NCBI RefSeq assembly: GCF_947179165.1
Contig: NC_077245.1
Location: 19,064,740 to 19,128,739 of the forward strand
Direction of reading: 5' to 3'
Length of the DNA: 64,000 bases
Source: Solanum dulcamara
Taxonomy: Eukaryota > Streptophyta > Magnoliopsida > Solanales > Solanaceae
Shown here: piece by piece, positions 11,131 to 22,820 of the stretch
Position numbering within the stretch: position 1 is the first letter of the stretch
Layout: the number at the start of each line of letters is the position of its first letter
The notes under the pieces: model-generated
Databases searched by the model: none
What the model saw: the letters and a program-made list of their open reading frames with translations, nothing else
What the model was told of the DNA's origin: nothing
Position numbers and translations under genes: made by a program

Positions 11131-11870
11131 ATTGAAAAATGACTATGGATGATGAATATAATGCTCTTATTCAAAATAAGACGTGGGAGTTGGTGCCCCG
11201 TCCATCCAAATGTTAATGTTATTCGGTGTATGCGGATTTTTTTTCATGAAGAAAAATCTGATGGTTCGTTTGAGCGACATAAAGGTCGTCTTGTAAGTGA
11301 TGGTAAAACCCAACAGGTTGGCGTGGATTGTGGTGAGACATTTAGTCCAGTTGTCAAACCGACGACTATTCGTACTGTTCTCAGTTTGGCTCTCTCTGAG
11401 GCATGACCGATTCATCAACTTAAAGTCAAAAATGCTTTCTTACATAACGAACTCAATGAGACTGTTTACATGTATCAACCTTTGGTCTATCGGGATCCTG
11501 ATAGACCCAATCATGTGTGTTTGCTGAAGAAATCTCTTTATGGGCTGAAACAAGCTCCGCGGGCTTGGTATAAGGGATTTGCTGATTATGTCTATATCTT
11601 GGATTTTCTCACAGTAAAACCGATCATTCCTTATTTGTTTATCGTCGAGGTACTTCTATGGATTATCTTTTATTGTATGTCGACAATATTATTTTAACTG
11701 CTTCCTCTGATGCGCTCCGCCGATCTATCATATCGCTTTTTAGCTTTAAATTTGCTATGAAAAATTTGGGCCAGTTGAGCTATTTCTTGGGCATTGCTTT
11801 CAGTCGTCATACAGACGGTTTATTTGTTTTTCTCAAAAGAAGTATACGATCGAGATCATTGACCGAGCTG
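11131..11870 (+). pseudogene. copia-1 reverse transcriptase
   Basis: Copia RT motifs in order: KTWELVPRP, then RHKGRLVSDGKTQQVGVD, ETFSPVVKPTTIRTVLSLA, and [18 protein letters not shown] frame change near 11600 is followed by [11 protein letters not shown] and YFLGI. The active-site box reads YVDN instead of YVDD, so one of the two catalytic aspartates is Asn. A TGA at 11403 replaces an expected Trp. Both lesions are enough to kill polymerase activity. Confidence 0.9.
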
Positions 11871-12159
11871 GTATGTTATCGTGTAATCCATCTCCTACTC
11901 TAGTTGCTCCAAAATTGAAGCTTGGGGCTACTACGAGCATACCGTTTGAGGACCCATCTCTTTATCGGAGTCTTGCAGGGGCACTGCAATACCTCACATT
12001 CACGAGATCGAATATTACTTATGCTGTGCAATAGGTATACTTATTCAGGCATGACCTACGAGATGAGCACATGCACGCTCTCTAGCGCATCGTGCGCTAC
12101 CTATAAGGTACTTTGGATTATGGTCTTCACCTTTATCCCTCTTTCACAACCACTCTTGT

Positions 12160-12630
12160 CTCGTATACTAATGTTGATTGGGGTGGGTGCCCCGATACAC
12201 GACGTTCGATGTCTGGTTATTGTGTCTTTATAGGTGATAACTTGATCTGATGGTCCACCAAACGTCAAGCTACTTTATTCCGTTCGAGTGTAGAGGCAGA
12301 ATATCGAGAGGTTGCCAATGTGTTTTCTGAGTCATGTTGGTTGCGAAACTTGCTTTTGGAACTTCATTGTTCTATTTCACGGGCTACTTTGATTTACTGT
12401 GGTAATGTTAGTGCCATATATCTGGCTGGTAATCTTGTTCAACATCAACACACTAAGCACATTGAGATGGATATACATTTTGTACGGGAAAAGGTGGATC
12501 GTGGCCAGGTTCGAGTGTTACATGTCCCCTCTCGTTATCAGATTGTAGATATCTTCACCCAAGGTCTTCCGTTGGTGTTATTTGAGGATTTTCGGGACAG
12601 TCTTAGCATTCGGCGTCCTCCCGCTTCGAC
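12160..12630 (+). pseudogene. copia-1 RNase H
   Basis: The RNase H tail is recognisable as AEYREVANVFSESCWLRNLL (partly in another frame near 12295), then LIYCGNVSAIYLAGN, and QHTKHIEMDIHFVREKV. In functional copies the third catalytic residue is Asp in a YCDN context; here it reads YCGN. The final D of the DIFTQ motif is kept. The first part of the domain, near 12170-12290, is spread over several frames. Confidence 0.8.
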
Positions 12631-12640
12631 TGCGGGGGGG
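12631..12640 (+). other. copia-1 polypurine tract
   Basis: TGCGGGGGGG directly abuts the 3' LTR start. It is the expected primer for plus-strand DNA synthesis. Confidence 0.75.
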
Positions 12641-12809
12641 TGTTAGAATATCTGAAAATATATTCTGACAGATTGTGACACATTGTATATATTTAGTTCC
12701 TAATATATAGATATCTAGTTTCCTTAATTATAGCCTAATTATACTCTTGTATTTTGTGTATATAAACTGATGAGATTAATGAAATAAATCAAGGGATTAA
12801 TCTCTTTCA
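12641..12809 (+). repeat. copia-1 3' LTR
   Basis: 169 bp, starting TGTTAG and ending TTTCA. A TATA-like box lies at 12759-12767. It carries about 10 bp absent from the 5' LTR, apparently a small local duplication around ATTGT. Confidence 0.93.
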
Positions 12810-12825
12810 AGGACTTTGTTTGTTT

Positions 12826-13098
12826 AATCACTCTCACTCCATTTCAATGTGTCTGACTTGATTTAGAGTATGAAAATCAAGTTAATTAATATTTGACGTG
12901 AATTCAAAATTCAAACATATAAGAATTATTATTTTAAAAATCAAATCACATATTTAAAAATCACATAAAAATACTATAAATCATAATAGTGAACAAATTC
13001 AAAATATCTAAAAAGTAATTGAAAAAATATGATATAAAGAGTATCTTTTGACTCTTGAAATCATATAACTAAGACATAAATTAAAACGGAACATAAGT
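12826..13098 (+). mobile_element. Stowaway-like MITE (degenerate)
   Basis: The piece starts CTCACTCCATTTCAATGTG and ends near ATAAATTAAAACGGA. These fit the inverted CTCCCTCCGTTTC/GAAACGGAGGGAG ends of plant Tc1/mariner MITEs. The ends are degenerate and a TA duplication is not clear. Non-coding. Confidence 0.45.
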
Positions 13099-13391
13099 AT
13101 AATTTTAAAATACCATTGAGAAGCACACACGCGTATAATTCCAATCACTTTCAACTAATTGAAGTTGGTATGCATGCGCAATTTGGTAGGCAAATAAAAT
13201 CTGAATGTTAACCAGGTGGCTGCTTCACGATAGAAGCATTCACTTCTTTCTTTGACTTAAAATTGCTCTAGAATTTTCTTTTATATTATATTATTATGTT
13301 CAAACTTAGGTTATATGTAAGAGTTACCAACTTCACACCGTCACAAGTTAAAATCCCAAGACATGAGGAGCAATTTGAGGGGATTTAAGGA
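13099..13391. other. intergenic DNA, no gene seen
   Basis: AT-rich stretch between the MITE-like piece and the tandem duplication. Nothing recognised. Confidence 0.4.
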
Positions 13392-14057
13392 ATTCTTGCT
13401 ATCATGAGATTTATTATTTGTTTTTGGTGAGATTAAGATGTGTGAAGTTGAATTTATATCGAATTGCTTAAGATGTTATTTGTAGAAATGAACATTGAAT
13501 GGTTATATATTTTTTAATATTTGAATTTATATAATTTATTTATTTATAAATATAATAAGTATATGATTCAAATAAAAAATAATTAAATATTAAAAATCAT
13601 TGACACAAAGTTTAAGGAAAAAAAGAATTTAGAAATTTATGATCTAAAATATTTTTTCACATTTGTGAGGTTAATGAAAAAGGGAAATTTTTAAATTTAT
13701 TTCTAGTAATAGAAATGTAACATTCTTGCTATCATGAGATTTATTATTTGTTTTTGGTGAGATTAAGATGTGTGAAGTTGAATTTATATCGAATTGCTTA
13801 AGATGTTATTTGTAGAAATGAACATTGAATGGTTATATATTTTTTAATATTTGAATTTATATAATTTATTTATTTATAAATATAATAAGTATATGATTCA
13901 AATAAAAAATAATTAAATATTAAAAATCATTGACACAAAGTTTAAGGAAAAAAAGAATTTAGAAATTTATGATCTAAAATATTTTTTCACATTTGTGAGG
14001 TTAATGAAAAAGGGAAATTTTTAAATTTATTTCTAGTAATAGAAATGTAACATTCTT
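13392..14057. repeat. perfect 330-bp tandem duplication
   Basis: Copy 1 is 13392-13721 and copy 2 is 13722-14051, followed by six shared bases. Line-by-line comparison shows no mismatch over the 330 bp. The right part of the unit, followed by 14052-14112 ending AAAGGGAGTA, resembles the 3' half of a Stowaway-type MITE. A very recent local duplication or an assembly artefact would both give this pattern. Confidence 0.95.
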
Positions 14058-14364
14058 TTTAGACGAATTAGAAATGAAAAGTGTGTTACATAATTGAGAT
14101 AAAGGGAGTATTCGATTAAAAATATATAATTTATCTTCGCTAGTGATAATGGAGATGATTTGTGGTGGTAATAGTTGATATTAGTGGTATGAAGATTAAA
14201 CTAGTTAATTATTGATATTAGTTGTTAGTTAGTTATCATTCAAGTTGTTATTAGTTAGTTATTCTGTTAGTTAGAAGGCAGCTCACTGCCAACTGTAGGG
14301 TAGTTAGTTAGTGATTAGATATTTTGATTTCTTAGTGTACAAATACTTGCACACATGCAATGGG

Positions 14365-15796
14365 TAGGGGTGTTCATAGTCCGGTTTGACTCGATTTTTG
14401 GCTAAAACTAAACCAAATCAATTAAGACAGTTTTTTTAATATTCAAACCAAACCAAATCATTATAGTATAAATTTTATTGGTTTCGGTTTTATCGGTTTG
14501 GTTCGATTTTGTCGGTTTTAAGATTAACTTTTACATACTGTTATTGATAATGTGAATTGTAACTGCATTGTTTAGATCTTATTAGCTAGCAAACTTCGCT
14601 ATAATTGACCAAAACATTGGAGATAGGTTTTACATCCGACATGATATTCACATGTTCTTCCAACAATTTGAAGTTCTAAGAAATTACATAATGGAAAGAA
14701 GGGAAAAGGTCCTGATATACTCCTCAATTTTGGAATTTAAAGTTGATATATCCTTTGTTATAAAAATGACTCATATATATCCCTATCGTTATACAAATGA
14801 CTCACATATACCCCATCGTTACAAAAGCTGCTCACATATATACCCCTACCGTTACAAAAATAGTTCACATATACCTTTTTCATCTTAAGAAAGTGAAAAA
14901 AATAATTTTTTGATTTTTAGTTTTTTAAACATTCATGTATGGAATATATATTTTTTTGAGAAAGTAAATAAATAAATATATATATACCCATACAAGTGAT
15001 TTTTTTTAGAAAAGTTTAGGGGTATATATAATTTTTTTCACGCATTATTTTTTGACTTCTTTGATTATCATTATTTGAGTTTCTAATTATTATTTTATTT
15101 TTATTTTTTCATTCTTTGGTGTAAATATAAGAGAAATAAAAAGAAGTGTGAATGGACAAAACGAAAAAAATTTAAAACTATTTTTTTTGCAGCTATACTG
15201 TAATTTAAAACTAATTTTTTTGCTGTATATTGTAATTTAGTTTTTGTATCTATAAAAATAATTGGGGCATGTATAATAAATTTTACAATAAAAGTAGTAA
15301 AATAAATAAATTTGCCAATCAAACTAATAAATTCAAATTAGCTGTTGAATCAAAAAAATCAAAAGAATAAATTATATATGAGAAGGATCAAATATACCTC
15401 TATATGTATATTTTTTTTAATAAAAAGTTTTAAAAATAAATTTAAAATTAACCTTTTCATTCCCTTTAAAAGAAAAGCGTATTTGTGAGCCATTTGTGTA
15501 ACAGTAGGGAACATGAGCTAGACTTTTTTCTTGGAATGGTCCTAAATTATGAAAAGTTAAAAAATAGATAAAGTTTAATAAACATATATAAATATATATA
15601 ATATTTTAAATATGTACATATTTATTAATTCGGTTCAGTTTTCTTTATGGGTAACACCAAACCAAACTAAATGTTATCGATTATTAAAAATCTAAAACCA
15701 AACCAAATCACACCGAGACGGTTTTCAATTTATTAAATTGGTTTGACTTGGTTTATCGGTTCGGATCGATTTTTCGGTCTCGTTCGAACACCCCTA
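14365..15796. mobile_element. non-autonomous hAT transposon
   Basis: 1432 bp bounded by the inverted repeats TAGGGGTGTTC and GAACACCCCTA. It is flanked by the 8-bp duplication GCAATGGG (14357-14364 and 15797-15804), the length that defines hAT. Inside each end lie long, imperfect inverted sequences rich in CCAAACCAAA/TTTGGTTTGG. There is no transposase-like frame, so it would need a transposase from elsewhere. It inserted after copia-2. Confidence 0.93.
14764..14880 (+). repeat. ~30-bp minisatellite inside the hAT element
   Basis: About four copies of a unit like CTCACATATACCCCTACCGTTACAAAAATG follow each other with small changes. They lie off-centre in the hAT element and have no coding meaning I can support. 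Confidence 0.75.
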
Positions 15797-15902
15797 GCAA
15801 TGGGAATGAATCAATTAATTTCCCCCAACTACCTTTATTCTTCTTCTCTCTCATCCTTATGGATTGTAGCTATGGAGATTGATTTCTGCAGTGTTCTTCA
15901 TA

Positions 15903-15914
15903 TGGTATCAGAGT
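15903..15914 (+). other. copia-2 primer binding site
   Basis: TGGTATCAGAGT directly follows the LTR and matches the initiator-Met tRNA site except for the last base. Confidence 0.88.
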
Positions 15915-16134
15915 ACAACTCAAATTGATTGGTATGTTCTATTTTTTTCTTTTCGGTTCATATGCACTGTGTTTTCCTTTTCCTTCACCAAAATTCAGAG
16001 ATCGTTTTTTCAAATTGAAGCTTCAATTACTTTGATTACTTATTTCGATCACTTCGATTACTTATTTCGATTACTTTGATTTCTTGCTTCCCTCTATAAT
16101 TTCTATTACTCACATACATCGAACTTGATTTACA

Positions 16135-17290
16135 ATGACGAATGATAATGGTACACAATCGAACATCATTGGTACAAGTGTGAATGGTGTTGCGAGTGAA
16201 GACACCAGTTCCTTTTTGTACATGCATTCTTCTGACAATCCAGGTGCATCTTTGGTGCCAATTCCTTTTGATGGAGTAGATTATAGGTCATGGAAGAGAG
16301 GTGTGTGTAGATCTCTCTTTGTTAAGAATAAGTTAGGTTTCATTAATGGAGAATGTAAGAAGCCAGATTTGGGACACTACAATATCGGCAATGAGAAAGG
16401 TGTGATAATATAGTGACATCATGGATTCTAAATTCACTTGCCAAAGAGATTGCAGATAGTGTGAAGTATATGACTAATTTATTTGAACTGTGGAAGGAGT
16501 TGGAAGATCGATATGATCAAACAAATGGAGCCAAACTTTATCAGGTCCAAAGGGAGATAAATGAATTATCACAAGGAACATTGGACATCACAACCTATTA
16601 CACTAGAATGAAGAAATTGTGGGAAGAATTAAGAACTCTACATGTCAAGACTCAATGTAGTTGTAGCTGCAGCTGTGGAGCTAAAGAGAGCATCTTCAAG
16701 GCAGAACAAGATAGGAGACTAATTCAGTTCCTTATGGGATTGAATGAGGTATATACTGTAGTTTGAGGAAATATTCTCATGATGAATCAGTTGCCATCAC
16801 TGGTACAAACCTTTTCACTATTAGTGGAAGATGAAAAACAACGAAAAATCAAACCTAACAATCTGTTGTCCATGGACTCAACATCTCTTAATGCAAGTAA
16901 CTCAAGAAAAATGATCAATGGAGTCAGCTTCATTTAATGTGAATGGTTCAGGAGGAGCAAGCACCTCCAGAAAGCCTCGACAACATTACTCTTCTTCTGC
17001 AGGGAACAACAATTTTAGAACCAACTACTCTCAGACCACTACTTATAATGAAAATAGGGTTCGTGTGGTGTGTGACTACTATAAGAAACCAGGACACACC
17101 AAAGATAAATGCTACAAACTCCATGGATACCTACAGATAAACCATCAGAACTCTTACAAAAATTATCAACATTCAAACAACAGTAATCAAAATTTTCAGA
17201 ATAAATATCGCAACAATAATCAAAATTTCAATTCAACAAAGACAAAGGCCTTATGGATGATGTACATGGCTTTTCATCCAATGTGATGTC
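16135..17290 (+). pseudogene. copia-2 gag
   Basis: The start codon at 16135 opens a gag typical of one copia branch, with YMHSSDNPGASLVPIPFDG, then YRSWKRGVCRSL and KLGFING. A 2-bp insertion near 16408-16412 shifts the frame to 16413-16766, which holds LWKELEDRYDQTNGAKLYQ and RLIQFLMGLNEVY. A TGA at 16764 follows. A zinc knuckle is seen at about 17070-17115 as CDYYKKPGHTKDKC, where the second Cys of the usual C-x2-C-x4-H-x4-C is Tyr. The capsid would package element RNA, but this copy is broken. Confidence 0.88.
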
Positions 17291-17524
17291 AATAGGGTAT
17301 GAAGAGCATATGCGTATGCAAGATGATTAAAGTCCTAAATTATCCAGAGAACAATATGAGCAATTTGTCAATCTGCTGCAACACTTTCAAATTGAGAATC
17401 ATGGAGATAAAGCAAAAACAACGGATCGTGTCAATGGTAATGTGAACTTTGCAGGTATGATAGTTTGTACTTCCTTTATTGACTTTGGTAACCTATCCTA
17501 CAGATGTTTCAAAAATAAGATTGA
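17291..17524 (+). other. copia-2 gag-protease linker
   Basis: Decayed polyprotein linker with stops in all plus-strand frames. No separate gene. Confidence 0.5.
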
Positions 17525-17810
17525 TTCTTAGATTCTAGACTCTAGAGCCTCTAATCATATGACTTTTAACATGAAATTCCTAACTGACATCATTTATCTT
17601 CCTTACCCCTTATTGATCACCCTACGAAATGGTTATAAGGTGAAAGTCACTCAAATTGGTAATGTGATACTTGCATCAAACATTGTCTTATATCAAGTAC
17701 TGTATATGCTATTTTTTAAATACAATCTTGTGTCTATTCATTATCTTTCTAAGCCCATTCCTAAAAGTTTTGTATCTTTCACTGAAACTTCATGCATTCT
17801 ATAGGTCCCT
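17525..17810 (+). pseudogene. copia-2 protease
   Basis: The active-site region reads LDSRASNHMTFN, where the family has DSGAS-HM. The catalytic Asp is present but Gly is replaced by Arg. Downstream LRNGYKVKVTQIGNV and FKYNLVSI are standard copia protease positions. A TAG precedes the motif. Confidence 0.85.
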
Positions 17811-18079
17811 TCAATGAAGAGGCCTTTGGATATTGGTGAAGCTAGATATGAATTCTACTTTCTTTGTTCCAAGCGTCTGAAGACCAACAACCATTTCAAG
17901 TGTGCTGCATCAAATGTTCCTTCTTCTTTTTCAAGTTCTAGTGTCTGTACTCATGAACCTAATTCTTTTTCTATTTTCTTATGTAACCATAGAGCACAAT
18001 GTCACCAACATTCCACTATAGATAACACTGTTAGCTAGAATAAGTGCTCACACAAATCCATTGTACAAAATTCTGTTTC

Positions 18080-18900
18080 AAGAAATTTAGATGAACCTCA
18101 TATTCTTTTATCTTTTGTGTCTCTTGCTTGTGATGTGAATGTATTATGGCACAACAGACTTGGACATGTACCCTTTGTGAAGATGAGGGAAATTAGATTC
18201 ATACCTGAAAACATTCCCATTAAACAACCATTTTTATGCAGTATATGTCCAATGGCAAGGCAACAAAGATTGTCATTTTCCCATAACACCAACACCTCCA
18301 CCAAAATATTTCAGCTATTGCATATTGATATTTAGGGATATTACCATACATTAACATATGATAATTATAGATATTTCATCACCCTTGTTGATGACTATAG
18401 CAGGAGTACATGGACTCAGCTATTAACCTGCAAAAGCAACACCTTAACATCCGTCAAAACCTTCATATCCATGGTTGAAAACTAGTTTAATACCAATGTT
18501 AAATCCATAAGAACAGATAATGGACTTGAGTTCATCAACACAGAAACATCATCTTTCTTAAAAATAAAAGGAATCATCCATGAAAAAATATGTCCCTACA
18601 TACCACAACAAAATGATGTGGTGGAAAAAAATACAAATACTTGTTAGAAACTGTTAGAGCTCTTCTTTTCCAATTCAAACTACCTCTAAAGTACTGGGGT
18701 GAGTGTGTGTAATGTGCCACATATCTCCTCAATAGACTCCTTATCTCTCACATCAAGGGAAAATTCCCATATGAATTGTTATACAACTCCAAGCCATCCT
18801 ACTCTCACATGAGATCCTTTAGATGCTTATGCTACCCAACTATTCCAAAATGTCAAAAAGACAAATTCCAAGCTAGAACTACACCACATATCTTCATAGG
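18080..18900 (+). pseudogene. copia-2 GAG-pre-integrase and integrase
   Basis: The zinc-binding head is seen as LWHNRLGHVPF and CSICPMARQQRLSF. The core gives LLHIDI then a stop where Trp is usual, TLVDDYSRSTWTQLL, and IRTDNGLEF with the second catalytic Asp. The third motif appears as PQQNDVVEKN, where Gly is Asp but the Glu is kept. Stops at about 18333 and 18484, and a frame break after 18630, inactivate it. The stretch 17811-18080 before it is decayed linker. Confidence 0.85.
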
Positions 18901-19437
18901 CTACCTTTTTGGATAAAAGGGATACAAGGTTCTCAGTCTGGCCAAAAGGAAAGTACATGTTTCTAGAGATGTAATATTCAAAGAAAATATTTTTCCTTTT
19001 GTTGTTGTCCCTAATGTGTCATCTTTCCCATCTGTCCTACATTTTGTTCCTTTTATAGATACTATTGATACTGAATTTGGACCACATACTATACCACATA
19101 TTGACAACTCACCTGGTTAAACTATTGACTCACAACCTACCACTCAACCAGTTAATGCTACCACTCAATTAGTTTATGTCCAAACATCTCCTTCTGTCCC
19201 TCATAGAAGTAAGTCTATTGCAGCACCAAGAAGACCTTCTAGGTCACACAAGTTACTAACATACTTACATGACTACATTTTACCCAAGGCCATAGTCAAA
19301 CCATCAAACCAATTAAGAACTGAAAATATTTCCCTCAATGCAGTCTTTTCAAAACACCAACATATACCACCTGAACTTCTAGAACAAGAGAGTCAAGCTC
19401 TTGTCAGAAACATCAGTAGTGACACTGAATCATCTTC
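18901..19437 (+). other. copia-2 integrase tail and Ser/Pro-rich linker
   Basis: Begins with the GYLFG..KGYKVLSLAKRKVHVSRDVIF-type segment that follows integrase in copia elements. It then becomes Ser/Thr/Pro-rich. Stops are scattered through it. Confidence 0.6.
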
Positions 19438-19803
19438 ATCTGGGAAGCTTCTATGAATCTTGCTTGGCAACTAGCCATGACACAAGAATTTGAAGCATTA
19501 CATGCAAACAACACTTGGGACCTAGTGGACCTGCCTAATTGGAAGAAGGCCATAGGATGCAAATGGGTATATAAGGTAAAACACAAGGCTGATGGAACCA
19601 TTGAAATATTCAAAGCAAGACTTGTAGTAAAGGGATACACTCCACAAGCTGGGATTGATTACACATAAACGTTTTTATCAGTGATTAAGATGACTACTCT
19701 GGGAGCTTTATTGGCCACAACAGTGAAGAAAAGATGAAACATTTATCAACTTGATGTGATTAATGCATTCCTCCATGGTGAGTTACATGAGGATGCTTAC
19801 ATG
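19438..19803 (+). pseudogene. copia-2 reverse transcriptase, first part
   Basis: RT start motifs are clear: AMTQEFEALHANNTWDLVD, then KWVYKVKHKADGT and KARLVVKGYTPQAGIDYT. A TAA follows where Glu is usual. After it come QLDVINAFLHGEL and EDAYM. The reading ends exactly at the duplicated ACATG, and continues at 22826 with EVRPDLV after the solo LTR. Confidence 0.9.
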
Positions 19804-22800
19804 TGTTATATCCCATACTTTTGTACATTGAAATATTTTTAAGCTCCTCTAAAGTTGTCATGTGATTCATGTTATCCATGACATTATCAAAATGATCCTA
19901 AGGAGGAGATGATATAACGCCTCATACTTTGCATAGACTAGTTCTATGTAGGTAGTGATGGTTTGAAATAGGTTTGGAAGGATTTGAAAAGGGTTCGAGG
20001 CCAAATAATTTGTCATAGTAATTGACCTACTTGTTTAAGCTACTGGTTTGGATGTCTTACCTAATTAAGCTACTTGATTACATAACTAGTTTAAGTAGCA
20101 AGGATCACGCAGGTTCTTAAAGTAAGACTAATTGCTAACCTATGAAAAGAATAAGTAGGTGATGCACCTACTTGGAATATGTGGGCTGCATTTTAAATGA
20201 AAAGGGCAAGTAGGTGATGCAACTACTTACAAACTTGTGGTAGAAATTAAGTGGGGATTAGTGATTAATTATGATTAATTAACCTAATTAAACCATTTAG
20301 TGGGCCCCATCAAGACATGTGGCAGAATCTGATTGGTGTGTGAACGTATGTCAAACAAATGGACACATGTCAAATAAATAGACACATGTCATGAAGACGG
20401 ACACGTGTCCAACTCCTAGGCAGCATATTTATACCCAAGTTGATGACTAAGAAGCTCATTTCTTCCATCTTCAACCTTAGAAAATATAGAGATAGAGAAA
20501 CAGGTCCTCATCTTCACCAAGTAGAGAGAGAGTCACCACCATGGCTGCCCTTGAGTAAATTCATGTTCTTGATAAAAATTATTAATCTACAAGGTATTCT
20601 AAGTACTAAAAGGAGAAGCAAGGTTAGGGATTCAAGTTGAAGAAGATGAAATAGTGCAAATGGTGCAAGTCATTATGGAATCTGCCTAATTAAATTTGAG
20701 GTAAGGTTTCTTCTTTTGTCATAAAATTTGGAACTAATGATGTTCTAATGAAGAGATTAACTTATATTAAATGGAATTGGAAGTAAGAAAACTCCATGAT
20801 TAGTGTTAGTGTTGAAATGGACAGAATTAAAGTTGCTTAAATTAGATTGGGTTGATTGTTGTTGTTGCTATTATTGTTATGGATTATGTATTAAAAATGA
20901 AGGAATTTGCTATTTAAAGTTATAATTGTATTGTATTGAGAACGATCTGGTTTGGTTGTGTTGTTGTTCTTGTTGAGTTGGAGGACTAAATTCTTATTGA
21001 ATTGAAGGACTAAGAGTAGCTAAGGCTATAATGTTGTTGTAATTGTTGGACTATTCTAATGTCATTCGATGAAGTGTTGTGGCTCTAGATTATTAAGAGT
21101 AACTTGAATATGTCGTAGTCGTTATGTTAAAGATTATGGAACATCGGAATGTGTGGGCTGATTTGGAAAATTGTACGAGCTGTCTTGGAACATTCTTGAA
21201 TCTTGCCTTGGCTAACTTTGATATAGCATTTGAACGTGTGATTGTTGATGTTGGCTTAGTCATTGTGTGGTTGGTTTGAATATAAGGGAAACGTCGTCTA
21301 ATTTTTAGAAAGGAGTTACTAACGTTAGAATGCGTTTTGAATTTTCCCATAGTTTAACCATCATTTTTGACATCTAAATATAGGTTGAGACACTATTTTG
21401 AAGCATATACATGTTGTGTTGCGAATAAACGCTAAAGGTATGTGAAGCTATACCTTCCTTATTTTGGCATGTCTTAGATATAAGTGATATATGATATGAC
21501 TTTGGGGTAATTCCATCCATAGGTTCCGAGTATGATTCATGGTTCTTATTCACTTCTTGATGTTAAAACTCTTAAAGTAGCTAAGCTACTGCCCTTGAGT
21601 CTTCTATACATTGGACAGTTGTTGGTATGTGAAAGTACCTATCCTTAAACACTCTATAATAATTAATCTCCTTAACTTTCATAAGCTGTTTCGCATTATC
21701 TTGATACGTGTTTATGACTCCCTGAGGCTTTATTTGATATATATCATACTGACATTCAAAGAGTATGGAACATGATTGTGGCTCGGATACTCGAGTATTA
21801 ATTTGCCTACTTATCTATTGAGTCTTAAATGATGATTTAAATGCATATGGTTACTCACTACTCTACTCGTGCGCACTGTCATTACATATTTCATCGAGTC
21901 CTGGGATGGGTATGTTATCATGCACAGTTTTACTACATCATTCACCGAGTCCCATAATGGGCCGAGTACGGTATATGTAGATGATAATATGATTATAGCA
22001 CTGAGTCACTTACTAGAGGTTTGGGTACAGTATATGTATTTAATGATATGATGATATGATTATGGCACTGAGTTCCATAATGGGCCGAGTACGATATATG
22101 ATAATGATATGCATGACTTTGTTTCGTAAGGCACAGGTAAAGTGATTTATTGATTAGTGTACTTGCCTCCTAGAATCTCTACTTCAATTATGATCCTTCT
22201 TATTGTATTTCATGCTTTATTTACTCAGTACATTTCTTGTACTGACCCCCTTCCTTCGGGGGAGAAGGGGGTTGCATTTTATACCCGCAGGTACAGATAC
22301 TTATTTTGGAGATTCGCCAGCTTAGAATTTCCGTTAAGCCATTTTGGAGTGCTCCATTGTTCTAGAGCCTACACTTTTGGTACATATCCTTTTGATGTAT
22401 ATATTTGGTTATCCAGAGGAACGACGGAGCCCTGTCCCGCTATATGATGCTATTGATACTCTTAGAGGTTTGTAGACATATGTGTGGATTGTGTGTATAT
22501 GTGTTCGGTTGTGCCTATATGACTTGTATGTTGGGACATTTCCATTTGTAGTGGTAGCTTTGTCGGCTTGCGTACGTACATATCTTGGGATGTTGTATGT
22601 AGTGACAACCTTGTCGGCTCGTGTATTATGATGTGTTAACTTGATTGTGATTCTCCAGGAGACAAGTTACCCTGATACATGTATGTAATGCTTGAGATGA
22701 CATCCTATTTTCATAAAGCCTCCATATTGTATTTGGATTCAGTTTGACGATGTCTAAATAATATGTATACGAGTGCCCAGCTCAGGCACTAGTCACGGCC

Positions 22801-22820
22801 TATGAGGTTGGGTCATGACA
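19804..22820 (+). mobile_element. solo LTR of the gypsy-A family (3.0 kb)
   Basis: It starts TGTTATATCCC and ends GGTCATGACA, with the 5-bp duplication ACATG at 19799-19803 and 22821-22825. Removing it with one duplication copy restores the RT frame across the join. It is homologous, in opposite orientation, to the LTRs at 28590-31139, 31709-35243 and 39850-42646. There are no coding domains, so it is what remains after recombination between the two LTRs of a full element. It carries a TATA-like box at 20426-20434, and a segment at 21880-22110 with repeated CCGAGTCCCATAATGGGCC-like strings. Confidence 0.93.
20311..20434 (+). promoter_or_regulatory. G-box/E-box cluster and TATA box in solo LTR
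   Basis: Three ACACATGTC/ACACGTGTCC-type sites and one ACATGTGGCAG site lie within 100 bp upstream of TATTTATAC (20426-20434). The arrangement matches the U3 region of the three minus-strand relatives. Known plant bZIP and bHLH factors bind such CACGTG-type sites; binding here is inference. Confidence 0.65.

Larger units (their letters stand above)
8087..12809 (+). mobile_element. copia-1: complete but defective Ty1/copia retrotransposon
   Basis: The element has short LTRs (159 and 169 bp), a perfect 5-bp target-site duplication AGGAC at 8082-8086 and 12810-12814, an initiator-Met-type primer site directly after the 5' LTR, and a G-rich polypurine tract before the 3' LTR. Domains run gag, protease, integrase, reverse transcriptase, RNase H, the order that defines copia. 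The two LTRs differ at roughly eight positions plus a 10-bp indel, so the insertion is older than copia-3. Most of the polyprotein stays in one frame as far as about 11.6 kb but is broken by stops, and the reverse transcriptase active site is changed. It cannot move on its own. Confidence 0.95.
14188..15902 (+). repeat. copia-2 5' LTR, interrupted by a hAT element
   Basis: Homologous to 23976-24258. The left half is 14188-14364 and the right half is 15805-15902. The two parts join exactly when the hAT element and one 8-bp duplication are removed. The LTR is rich in TTAGTTAG motifs. The TATA-like box of the 3' copy is changed here to TACAAATA. Confidence 0.9.
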
